64,000 nucleotides of DNA, from the NCBI GenBank assembly GCA_949745795.1, contig CATKAZ010000114.1:31694-95693 (forward strand), given 5' to 3'. Numbering within the stretch: position 1 is the stretch's first letter; each line of letters begins with the position of its first letter. Below, in pieces: positions 19,901 to 27,438 of this stretch. The DNA is from an uncultured Oscillospiraceae bacterium. Its GTDB lineage: Bacteria; Bacillota; Clostridia; Oscillospirales; Ruminococcaceae. Position numbers and translations under genes: made by a program. Below the pieces are notes generated by a model. It was not told where the DNA came from. It searched no databases and worked only from the letters and a program-made list of their open reading frames with translations.

Positions 19901-20573
19901 CGTTGATACGGAAAAACCAATTATAAATAAATGTACAAAACTGACTCTCGGCGATACTGAATACCTTATGATAGAAGCAAAAGATAACGGCACATTACAG
20001 GGAGCTGTAAGCTATGATGCTTATGACGAACTTTTTCCCGAAGATTTTTCACCGGCAAAGGCTTCAAATAAAAACAGCATGCTTGTAAGACTTCCCGAAA
20101 ATGCATCTGAAAGCTATGTGGAAATTTATGACATGGCGGGAAATTACGAAACAATTTATGTAAATGAAGTTACTGATAATTTATACCTGAATATCAATGA
20201 TAGACTTGAATTTGCATCAGATGAAACTACTTTTAAAAATAAAATAAATTTTGTTGATGACAATGGAATTGAAAAAAATATTTCGTATAATTTTTCCTCA
20301 ACACCGTCAGAAGTTTACGAAAACCAAGAGGAAGAAGTCATTCTTATTATAAACGGAATCGAAACTGTTTATATTCCTGTTCAGGTTGGTCTTCGTGGAG
20401 ATGCAAATAATGATAAAAAACTTACCGCCAACGATGCTGCATACATTGCAAAAATGCTTGCACATCAGAAAAAAGACGAGCTGCCGGCATGGTCAGATTA
20501 TAGCAATGACGGTAAAATTACTGCCAATGACGCTGCGGCTATAGCACATTATCTTGCAAATAAGTATATTTGA
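16971..20573 (+). CDS. Secreted S8 subtilisin-like protease with PA-like insert and C-terminal type I dockerin
   Basis: Signal peptide; catalytic VVIAIIDNSFD, HEHGTHVAGIAAG, GTSMSSPQVAG; C-terminal paired DANNDKKLTANDAAYIAKML / DYSNDGKITANDAAAIAHYL dockerin loops. Confidence 0.94.
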   Translation: MKKIFSLLTSAMMIISMLVTSNSHVIASIYEEDYNDILFNCIIKLPGDPLAKYPMAQSIGVDKFIFTDEGQAVYETLIEEHKLAKKHLAKLLGKNSLVSKYEYTAAYNGFSAELSHNEYKKIKKNIGSTVISDIYEVSMIGSESEQNTRNAQETAEAESNDSFYSYSELTNKVLETVGASAVDYKGDGVVIAIIDNSFDRYHEFLSLPDGAAEKLTKKDIINISPYLSATQKNGADYYVNNKIPYAFNYGSQTPDTLQDYHEHGTHVAGIAAGNGEAETNPQFDPKGVAPNAQLVLMSDITLNSVNLMAAFDDCLYLGADIINTSFGVSGSSAIEERLYIPDCESINNIINNGIMLCASAGNEGKLEVIENNYLDYSTGGYLNNISGVMSVGSAENYFKETSAVTVNENQYEIINSEYSISTAFNGKTLQYVPIKGYGETNDYKGINVRGKIALVSRGKISFSDKAYNAAEHGAVGLIVYDNDENGELSGMECEGIPSGFISYNSGMQMIEEKNKTISFSEELYLVLKYDKEVMSSFSSWDFTESLLLKPDITGFGGNIISSVPDVNQKVHNLYAPMSGTSMSSPQVAGLNVILKQYLKENADKYGIAGNSEYRELMAKLLMSTAKPISTNDGLEVASPRVQGNGLANVADAINTPCYLSSNSAVDNYRPKISLGENPSGEYILQFNIHNVSDSAQTYQLSADIFSDTLNADSTLSWNTQRLLNDTDYILTFEDSDTGHTIDEITVEPTSIKPITAKITLSQEAYNKIFQTFKNGTFIDGFINLRSETSPALTLSFMAFCGNWNENNQSDLIEQFIYKDSTNEYGSYLSDGLNIAGINLIETYDYILNNFGPEASIPDDLNLTISQPYFSPNIDNDPNDKAFNNLFLEAYFKRRCYDVKVTIYNSADQEIYSEIVGAGNIKTNPYTNERASDSFEIGWDFRDIDGKIHNNESYTIQVCAKAPLSESYSSQVITQSFTVDTEKPIINKCTKLTLGDTEYLMIEAKDNGTLQGAVSYDAYDELFPEDFSPAKASNKNSMLVRLPENASESYVEIYDMAGNYETIYVNEVTDNLYLNINDRLEFASDETTFKNKINFVDDNGIEKNISYNFSSTPSEVYENQEEEVILIINGIETVYIPVQVGLRGDANNDKKLTANDAAYIAKMLAHQKKDELPAWSDYSNDGKITANDAAAIAHYLANKYI

Positions 20574-20580
20574 ATGATTT

Positions 20581-20609
20581 AAGGAGTTCGATTTTGAACT
20601 CCTTATTTG
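20581..20609 (+). terminator. Terminator after the subtilase gene
   Basis: AAGGAGTTC GATTTT GAACTCCTT then T-rich. Confidence 0.7.
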
Positions 20610-20898
20610 TTTCCATTTAATTCTAAGTAATTTATAGTTTAATCTAAAATAAAAAGTAAAATATATTGATATAAAGAATCTAATTGTGAGCCGAAATTCT
20701 TTACTAAAATCATAAACATTTTTTAATATTAATAAGATCCTATATATAATTTTGTCATAATATAATAACGTATAGACTTGCATTATCTCTTGACAAAACC
20801 ACAATTTTACTATATACTAAAATTTACAGCAAAAAATAATAAAATATTTTGTTTAAAACCCTTAATTAAAGAAAAAACGATATCAGGAGTATTAAATA

Positions 20899-21285
20899 AT
20901 GAAAAAAATTATTACTTACGGTACCTATGACCTGCTTCATTACGGTCATATCAATCTGCTTCAACGAGCTAAGGCGTTGGGAGATTATCTTATAGTAGCT
21001 TTATCCACAGACGAATTTAATTGGGATTCCAAACAAAAAAAATGCTATTTTACCTATGAACAGAGAAAACGTCTGCTAGAATCTGTCAGATATGTAGATC
21101 TTGTAATTCCCGAAGAAAACTGGGAACAGAAAATCAACGATGTAAAGGAATTTAAGATAGATACATTTGTAATGGGAGATGACTGGGCAGGCAAATTCGA
21201 TTTTCTTAAAGAATATTGTGACGTTGTATATCTTCCCAGAACACCGGAAATTTCTACTACTCAAATTAAAAACGATTTGAAATAA
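20899..21285 (+). CDS. tagD: Glycerol-3-phosphate cytidylyltransferase
   Basis: ITYGTYDLLHYGHINLLQRAKALGDYLIVALSTDEFN; TTQIKNDL end. Confidence 0.95.
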   Translation: MKKIITYGTYDLLHYGHINLLQRAKALGDYLIVALSTDEFNWDSKQKKCYFTYEQRKRLLESVRYVDLVIPEENWEQKINDVKEFKIDTFVMGDDWAGKFDFLKEYCDVVYLPRTPEISTTQIKNDLK

Positions 21286-21321
21286 TTCTTTTTTTATTTT
21301 TATTATAATGGAGGATGCCTG

Positions 21322-23721
21322 ATGGCTCTGATAAATACAAAAAAGCTTCTGAATAAATTAAAAACGAGAATATGGTTCAGCATGTATTACGGCAGATATC
21401 AGAAGTCAAAAATAAACGACAAAATGGTATTCATCGAATCAAGAAGCGGAAGTGACCTTGCCGGAAACATTCTTTATATTACAAAAGAGCTTTCCCAAAA
21501 TTCAGAATATAAACATTTAAAATTATACATGTCAGCTAAACCGTTTAAAACTAACGATGTAAAGGCAATGCTGAAACAGTATAATATAAACGGCATAAAG
21601 CTTTTGCGTGCTGAATCATTAAAATATTATAAATATCTTTCCAAGTCAAAGTATCTTGTAAATGACACTTCCTTTCCCAGACGTTTTATAAAAAAAGACG
21701 GACAGGTAATTTTAAATACTTGGCACGGAACACCTCTAAAAAATATGGGACGAGATGTTGAAAACGAAGTTTATAACATGGGAAATGTTATGAGAAACCT
21801 CATTTTCAGCGACTATTTGGTTTTCCCAAATGAATACATGAAGGAAAAAATGGTCAGCGCTTACATGCTCAAAAACCTAAGTAAGGCTACCATTTTAAAT
21901 GAAGGATACCCTAGAAATTCTGTATTTTTTAATAATGAAAGACGTTCTGAACTAAGAAAAGAATTTAATGTTGATGATAAAGATATAATCGTATATATGC
22001 CTACATGGAGAGGTCAAGTCAATAATTTTGATACTGAACGTGTTATATATGAAACAACCCGCTTTTTGGAGGATATGGACTGCCGACTTAAAGATAATCA
22101 GCTGATGTACGTAAAATATCATCCTCTTATGAAGCTGGAATTTGAAGATAACGCATACAAACATATCAAGGCTTTTCCGGCAGGGTACGAGTATTATGAG
22201 ATACTGAATATGGCAGATACTCTTATTACCGATTATTCAAGCGTATTTTATGATTTTGCAAATTCCCGTAAGAAAATAATTCTCTATACCTATGATAAAG
22301 AAGAATACTTCCGTGACAGAGGCGTTTACGTTTCATTAGATGAATTTCCTTTTCCTCAGGCCGCAACAATCGATGAGCTTATCGAAGCTATAAATAATCC
22401 TAAAGATTACGATGATTCGGAATTTATAAAAAAATACTGTACTTATGACAGTCCGGACGCAGTTAAAAGAATATGTCAGAGAGTCTTTCTCGGAAAACCG
22501 GTAACAAATGAAGAAAAACTTATTCCTAACGGTAAAAAGAACGTTCTCATTTATGCCGGTGATTTAAATAAGAACGGTATTACTACTGCTCTTTTATCTG
22601 TTCTGGATAATATTGACTTAGATAGATATAATTACTATATATCATTTCGTGAAAAAAATTTACGTGCAGATCCTTACAGAACTTCTGTTCTTCCGGAAAA
22701 TGTCGGTATAATTCCAATAAGCAGCGATATTTCCTTTGACTTCAAAACGGCTCATGCATATAATCGTTTTGCACAGCATGGCAAAGAGAAAGAAAAATAT
22801 AAAAGGATTCTTTCTCAGGCTTATGCAAGGGAAATCAGACGTCATTTTTACGGAATAAAGTTTGAACATGTCATTCAATTCAACGGATATGAAAACCATA
22901 TAATAGGTATGCTAACTCAATTTGACTCAAGAAAGACAATATTTGTCCATAATGATATGGTTCAGGAAATTAAAACCAGAAATAATCAAAATAAATATAT
23001 TTTAAGATGGGCTTATAACATTTGCGATAATGTCATTTCTGTCTCAGAAGACATAGTTGAACCTACCTGCCAAATAAGCGGCAGACGTGATAATATTAGA
23101 GTAATAAGTAATTTCCACAATCATGATTCGGTTGTCATAAAAGGAGACATGTCAGTTGAATTCCAAAAGGATACTGAAATATTCTGTCCTCATCCTGACG
23201 GTGTTAATCATATTTTAAACTCTCCCGGCATGAAATTCATTACTATCGGAAGATTCTCACCGGAAAAAGGTCACTTCAGGCTTATTGACGCTTTTGAAGC
23301 TTTCCATAAAAATTTTCCGGAAGCAAAGCTGATAATAATAGGCGGTCTTGGAAATCTTTATGGCAAAACAGTCCAGAAAGTAAAAATGACCGACTGCTGG
23401 GAACATATTGTCTTGATTAAATCTATGAAGAATCCTATGCCTATTCTTAAAAAATGCGATCTCTTCATACTTTCATCAATTTATGAAGGCTTGGGACTTG
23501 TTATGCTTGAAGCGGATTCATTAGGCATACCCGTATTTTCCACAGACGTTCATGGTCCAAGCAACTTTCTTAAACAGTATGGCGGATATCTTGTAGAAGA
23601 CAGTACAGAAGGAATTTTACAGGGCATGTATGATTTTGCCGACGGTAAAGTTAAACCGATGAATATTGATTATATAAAAAGAAACGCAGAAATAAGAAAA
23701 GAACTGGAAGAAATATTATAA
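21322..23721 (+). CDS. Bifunctional CDP-glycerol glycerophosphotransferase (TagF/TagB-like) + GT4-family glycosyltransferase
   Basis: N-terminal NTWHGTPLKNMGRD...YVKYHPL...LITDYSSVFYDFANS (Glyphos_transf); C-terminal FITIGRFSPEKGHFRLIDAF...ILSSIYEGLGLVMLEADSLGIPVFSTD (GT-B GT4). Confidence 0.92.
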   Translation: MALINTKKLLNKLKTRIWFSMYYGRYQKSKINDKMVFIESRSGSDLAGNILYITKELSQNSEYKHLKLYMSAKPFKTNDVKAMLKQYNINGIKLLRAESLKYYKYLSKSKYLVNDTSFPRRFIKKDGQVILNTWHGTPLKNMGRDVENEVYNMGNVMRNLIFSDYLVFPNEYMKEKMVSAYMLKNLSKATILNEGYPRNSVFFNNERRSELRKEFNVDDKDIIVYMPTWRGQVNNFDTERVIYETTRFLEDMDCRLKDNQLMYVKYHPLMKLEFEDNAYKHIKAFPAGYEYYEILNMADTLITDYSSVFYDFANSRKKIILYTYDKEEYFRDRGVYVSLDEFPFPQAATIDELIEAINNPKDYDDSEFIKKYCTYDSPDAVKRICQRVFLGKPVTNEEKLIPNGKKNVLIYAGDLNKNGITTALLSVLDNIDLDRYNYYISFREKNLRADPYRTSVLPENVGIIPISSDISFDFKTAHAYNRFAQHGKEKEKYKRILSQAYAREIRRHFYGIKFEHVIQFNGYENHIIGMLTQFDSRKTIFVHNDMVQEIKTRNNQNKYILRWAYNICDNVISVSEDIVEPTCQISGRRDNIRVISNFHNHDSVVIKGDMSVEFQKDTEIFCPHPDGVNHILNSPGMKFITIGRFSPEKGHFRLIDAFEAFHKNFPEAKLIIIGGLGNLYGKTVQKVKMTDCWEHIVLIKSMKNPMPILKKCDLFILSSIYEGLGLVMLEADSLGIPVFSTDVHGPSNFLKQYGGYLVEDSTEGILQGMYDFADGKVKPMNIDYIKRNAEIRKELEEIL

Positions 23722-23726
23722 AAATT

Positions 23727-23755
23727 AAAGCACAGCTAAGGCTGTGCTTTTTTTA
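23727..23755 (+). terminator. Terminator between convergent genes
   Basis: AAGCACAGC TAAG GCTGTGCTTTTTTT. Confidence 0.8.
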
Positions 23756-24280
23756 TCACTTTTTGGTAAGCGTTCCCGAATAAGTAACTCCTTCAATAAT
23801 CAAAGTTACTGATTTGTTTTCATTTTTGCTGACTGAACCTGACAAATATCCGTCATTGTATGTACCAAGCTTATTGGGAATACCCGAAACCTCCGATACG
23901 TCAATATGCGTACCCTTACCGTTTTTGCGTACACAATAATGACAATGACTGCCTGTACTGTTGCCTGTACTGCCCTCAATTCCTATAATATCAGTAATTT
24001 TGACCCTATCTCCAACCTTTACCTTAATGCTTGACATATGACCATAGTAATATCCATACCCACTGGCATCATCGATAATTTTTACATACTGTCCAAACCC
24101 CTGACTGTGTTTAGAACTGTTTTCCCATCCGGCAAATTCTACTACACCGTTTACCGTACTGTGTATTTCCTTTGATTCAATACCAACCAGATCAAGACCG
24201 TCATGGCCGTTTCCTTTATACTCCTGAGTAACCTTAAAATTACCCATATACGGACTATTCATATACAACTTTCCTTTCAT
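23756..24280 (-). CDS. M23-family peptidase, phage-type endolysin
   Basis: GHDGLDLVG...GYGYYYGHMSSIKVKVGDRV...GNSTGSHCHYCVR (LytM H..D / HxH motifs); no signal peptide; overlaps the upstream holin-like ORF. Confidence 0.88.
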   Translation of the reverse strand: MKGKLYMNSPYMGNFKVTQEYKGNGHDGLDLVGIESKEIHSTVNGVVEFAGWENSSKHSQGFGQYVKIIDDASGYGYYYGHMSSIKVKVGDRVKITDIIGIEGSTGNSTGSHCHYCVRKNGKGTHIDVSEVSGIPNKLGTYNDGYLSGSVSKNENKSVTLIIEGVTYSGTLTKK

Positions 24281-24459
24281 TATTCTGTTTTATTTTTTTC
24301 ATGCTGAGTACCGAAATAAAATGCTATAACCGTTGTGAAAATCATTATAAACTGTTCTTCATTGACTTTTCCAATCACGGTTAAAACTGCAAAATTTAAT
24401 GTAAGTATGATAGTTACGATACTTTTAACACTTACAAGCTTTGCAAAATATTTTTTCAT
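24280..24459 (-). CDS. Small holin-like membrane protein (59 aa), below the ORF-track length cut-off
   Basis: Manual translation MKKYFAKLVSVKSIVTIILTLNFAVLTVIGKVNEEQFIMIFTTVIAFYFGTQHEKNKTE*; two TM segments; TAATG overlaps with both neighbours. Confidence 0.75.
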   Translation of the reverse strand: MKKYFAKLVSVKSIVTIILTLNFAVLTVIGKVNEEQFIMIFTTVIAFYFGTQHEKNKTE

Positions 24460-24674
24460 TACACTCCCCTTTCCAAATCGTCAATTCTGTGATTTATAAC
24501 CTTAATTTGCTCATCTATAACCGGCATTCTTCTGGCAAAGTTATTATGTTCAGCCACTTTGTCTTCCAATTGCTGAAGTCGGTAATTTGTCATTTTTGAA
24601 GATACCAATACGCCTCCAAGGGATCCGCAGAGCGTACCGATTAACGCAATTAAGGCTACTATTATATCAGTCAT
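24459..24674 (-). CDS. Small membrane protein, XhlA/hemolysin-like phage lysis accessory protein
   Basis: N-terminal TM (IIVALIALIGTLCGSLGGVLV) then coiled coil (LQQLEDKVAEHNNFARRMPVIDEQIKVINHRIDDLERGV), typical of phage holin-associated proteins. Confidence 0.7.
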   Translation of the reverse strand: MTDIIVALIALIGTLCGSLGGVLVSSKMTNYRLQQLEDKVAEHNNFARRMPVIDEQIKVINHRIDDLERGV

Positions 24675-24699
24675 TTTACCCTCCTTTCATATCTGTTAG

Positions 24700-24860
24700 T
24701 CGCTTATACGCGATATTTTTAATATTATACACCTCCCACTGTAAAACAGCCATGTTTTAATTGCATATATGCGACATATTGTTGTTATATCATATCACAT
24801 TTCATATTACTTGTCAATAGTTTTTTTGCAAATATGCAAAAACTATTTGCATTAATGCAA
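24700..24860. promoter_or_regulatory. Divergent operator/promoter region with four 14-bp palindromes
   Basis: TCGCTTATACGCGA (24700-24713), TTGCATATATGCGA (24761-24774), TTGCAAATATGCAA (24826-24839), TTGCATTAATGCAA (24847-24860). Confidence 0.8.
24789..24817 (-). promoter_or_regulatory. Promoter of the lysis cassette
   Basis: Minus strand TTGACA-N17-TATGAT. Confidence 0.8.
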
Positions 24861-24875
24861 ATTATATGGTAAAAT
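24847..24875 (+). promoter_or_regulatory. Promoter of the repressor gene, -35 inside operator 4
   Basis: TTGCAT-N17-TAAAAT. Confidence 0.65.
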
Positions 24876-24904
24876 AATAAAAACAACAAAAGGAACGTGA
24901 TTAT

Positions 24905-25555
24905 ATGACTGTGGGAGAAAGAATAAAACAAAGGCGAAAAGAATTAAGATTAAGTGCAGACGAACTTGCAGAGAAGCTAAATAAAAACCGTGCCACTATA
25001 TACCGATACGAAAACAATGAAATAGCAAGAATACCGGCAAAAATATTAAAACCGCTGTCAGAGATACTGCAAGTTTCTCCTGAATATCTTATGGGCTGGA
25101 AGGAAGAAAACGAAAAAAAGGGTATTGAAAAACTTATAAAAGATATTGAAAAGGACAACAATATAAAAATCCAAGACGCTATTCCATGTAGGGATTCAAT
25201 ACCTTTACTTGATTGTACAGACAGTAACAAATTTATTTCAAAAGAATATTTATGTATTTCTGATTTTAGAGGAGATTTCTGCTTTAAGATTACTGATAAC
25301 AGTCTTAGTAATTCTCAAATAAGCATTGGTTCTATTGTCTTTATCCAAAAAACAGATAATATTCAAAACGGAGAAATTGCTGTAATTTCCCTTAATAAAA
25401 AAATAATTCTTAGAAAATATTTTTATTATCCACAAACAAAAAAATTAATTTTAAATCCCGATAACCCTGATTTTGAACCGATGATTTTTATCGGAGACGA
25501 AATAAATAAAATAAATATAATTGGAAAAGCAGTAGGCTGTTTTAATAATTTATAA
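24905..25555 (+). CDS. XRE-family HTH repressor with S24/LexA-like C-terminal domain
   Basis: N-terminal HTH (RIKQRRKELRLSADELAEKLNKNRATIYRYENNEI); C-terminal FCFKITDNSL...GSIVFIQ...NGEIAVISL...KLILNPDNPDFEPMIF resembling Firmicute phage CI/S24 repressors. Confidence 0.9.
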   Translation: MTVGERIKQRRKELRLSADELAEKLNKNRATIYRYENNEIARIPAKILKPLSEILQVSPEYLMGWKEENEKKGIEKLIKDIEKDNNIKIQDAIPCRDSIPLLDCTDSNKFISKEYLCISDFRGDFCFKITDNSLSNSQISIGSIVFIQKTDNIQNGEIAVISLNKKIILRKYFYYPQTKKLILNPDNPDFEPMIFIGDEINKINIIGKAVGCFNNL

Positions 25556-25566
25556 TAGTGTATATA

Positions 25567-25604
25567 AAAAAGTCCAGATTCAATAATAATCTGGACTTTA
25601 TTTT
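25567..25604. terminator. Bidirectional terminator between convergent genes
   Basis: AAAAAAGTCCAGATT...AATCTGGACTTTATTTTTTT. Confidence 0.75.
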
Positions 25605-25605
25605 T

Positions 25606-25782
25606 TTATTCACTTAATAAGCTTCTCACATACTGCTGCATTTCGCTTTTAGAATTTACACTATGAGTACCGTCTATAATAGCTCTTTGCTTTTCTTCGG
25701 AAAGCGCCGAAAACTTTTCCATAGCAGGAGGATTCATAGCAAGAGCCATACCAAATCCAACAGGAATTTCACCTTTTTCCAT
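25606..25782 (-). CDS. Small conserved-type hypothetical protein (58 aa), below the ORF-track cut-off
   Basis: Manual translation MEKGEIPVGFGMALAMNPPAMEKFSALSEEKQRAIIDGTHSVNSKSEMQQYVRSLLSE*; RBS upstream. Confidence 0.8.
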   Translation of the reverse strand: MEKGEIPVGFGMALAMNPPAMEKFSALSEEKQRAIIDGTHSVNSKSEMQQYVRSLLSE

Positions 25783-25828
25783 TTTATCACCTCATAATTA
25801 TATTCTGCGTAAAAGCGGTAAATATACA

Positions 25829-27184
25829 TTAAAGGTCTGCACCGTTTGTTTTAATAATTTCACTGTATCTGTATGCAGAATCTTTCAAAATTCTTTTTTG
25901 AGTTTTATAATCTACATAAACTAATCCAAAACGTTCAGCATATCCGTAAGCCCATTCAAAGTTATCCATCAGCGACCAATGAAAATATCCTGCAACGTCA
26001 GTACCTTCAAGAACAGATCTTTTCAATCCCTTCAGATAACCATTTATATAATCTAATCTTTCAGTATCATGAACATGACCGTCTGCTGCAATTTCATCAT
26101 GACATGATTTTCCGTTTTCCGTAATAAATATAGGTTTTTTATATCTGTCATAAAGGAACTTAGTCCCCCAATAAAGACAGTCAGGAGTAACCGGCCATTT
26201 ATATGGAGCATTTTTAAATCCACCCGGATCGCTGATTATTTTTTGAGTACCGTCACCGGCAGAAACCCTGTGTCCCCAGTAAACATTATGTCCGACAAAA
26301 TCCAGCGGCTGACTTATTAACTTCATATCCGAATCGGTAATTTCAGGCATGTATTTTTCACATATTTTAAATTCACGTTCCGGGTATTTACCAAAGAAAA
26401 TCGGATCATTATACCAAACAAGACTGCCTACAGCCATGTCAGGAGTGTCAAAGCTGAACATTGAATCATAAGCCGCTTTAATATCTTCCTCATTGTCTGA
26501 CGCAGGCATATTCATATTTCCGCATGGAGCATATCCGATTTTAATGGGCTGCTTCGCATAAGCTCTTAAAGTTACAACTGCTGCGCCATGTGCCTTAAGC
26601 AGATTATGTGCAGTGTCAAGCAGCTCAGATACAGTAAGCTTTAACCCGGGAGCAATTCTTCCCTGCTGATATCCAAGACCAAGTATTACCTGAGGTTCAT
26701 TTATCGTCATAAAATATTTTACTCTGTCTGAAAAATTTTCAGCAGCTACTTTTGCATAATAACTGAACCATCTCACAATTTCGGGATTTCTCCAGCCGCC
26801 CAGCTTGTCCAGCGCAAGAGGAAGATCCCAGTGATAAAGAGTAATATATGGCTCTATTCCGTTTTTCAACAGTTCATTTATTATATTATTATAAAATTCA
26901 ATTCCTTTGGGATTGACTTCTCCTATTCCCTTAGGAATGATTCTTGACCAGTTTAAAGAAAATCTGTAAGCTTTAAGTCCTATTTCCTTCATTATTGCAA
27001 TATCGTCTTTCCAACGGTGATAATGATCACAGGCTATATCACCGTTGTCATTATTATTAATTCTGCCAGGTATCTGACAGAAAGTATCAAAAATGCTAAG
27101 TCCTTTACCATCCTCGTAAGCTCCGCCTTCAATTTGGTAGGAAGCTGTTGCGGCGCCCCAAACAAAATTTTTTCCGAAATCCAT
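25829..27184 (-). CDS. GH1 beta-glucosidase / 6-phospho-beta-glucosidase
   Basis: FVWGAATASYQIEGG, TINEPQV, PIFITENG (GH1 signatures). Confidence 0.95.
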   Translation of the reverse strand: MDFGKNFVWGAATASYQIEGGAYEDGKGLSIFDTFCQIPGRINNNDNGDIACDHYHRWKDDIAIMKEIGLKAYRFSLNWSRIIPKGIGEVNPKGIEFYNNIINELLKNGIEPYITLYHWDLPLALDKLGGWRNPEIVRWFSYYAKVAAENFSDRVKYFMTINEPQVILGLGYQQGRIAPGLKLTVSELLDTAHNLLKAHGAAVVTLRAYAKQPIKIGYAPCGNMNMPASDNEEDIKAAYDSMFSFDTPDMAVGSLVWYNDPIFFGKYPEREFKICEKYMPEITDSDMKLISQPLDFVGHNVYWGHRVSAGDGTQKIISDPGGFKNAPYKWPVTPDCLYWGTKFLYDRYKKPIFITENGKSCHDEIAADGHVHDTERLDYINGYLKGLKRSVLEGTDVAGYFHWSLMDNFEWAYGYAERFGLVYVDYKTQKRILKDSAYRYSEIIKTNGADL

Positions 27185-27438
27185 AAGTTACTCCTTTTTA
27201 TAAAAATTTTACAAAAATTAATATGTTCATCTGACAAATACAGTATATCAGTCGGCATTTTCTTTTTCAAGAGCAAATTTTGACAACTGTATTATACAAT
27301 ATTGACTTTTTTACGTTTTTTAACATCGGTAAACATTACATATTAAATAACTGTAAAAAATCTTTGCTTTTTTAATGGAAAGATGCTATAATAATATACA
27401 AATGTAATTTCTATTGGATTTCAGAAAGGAATTCAGAT

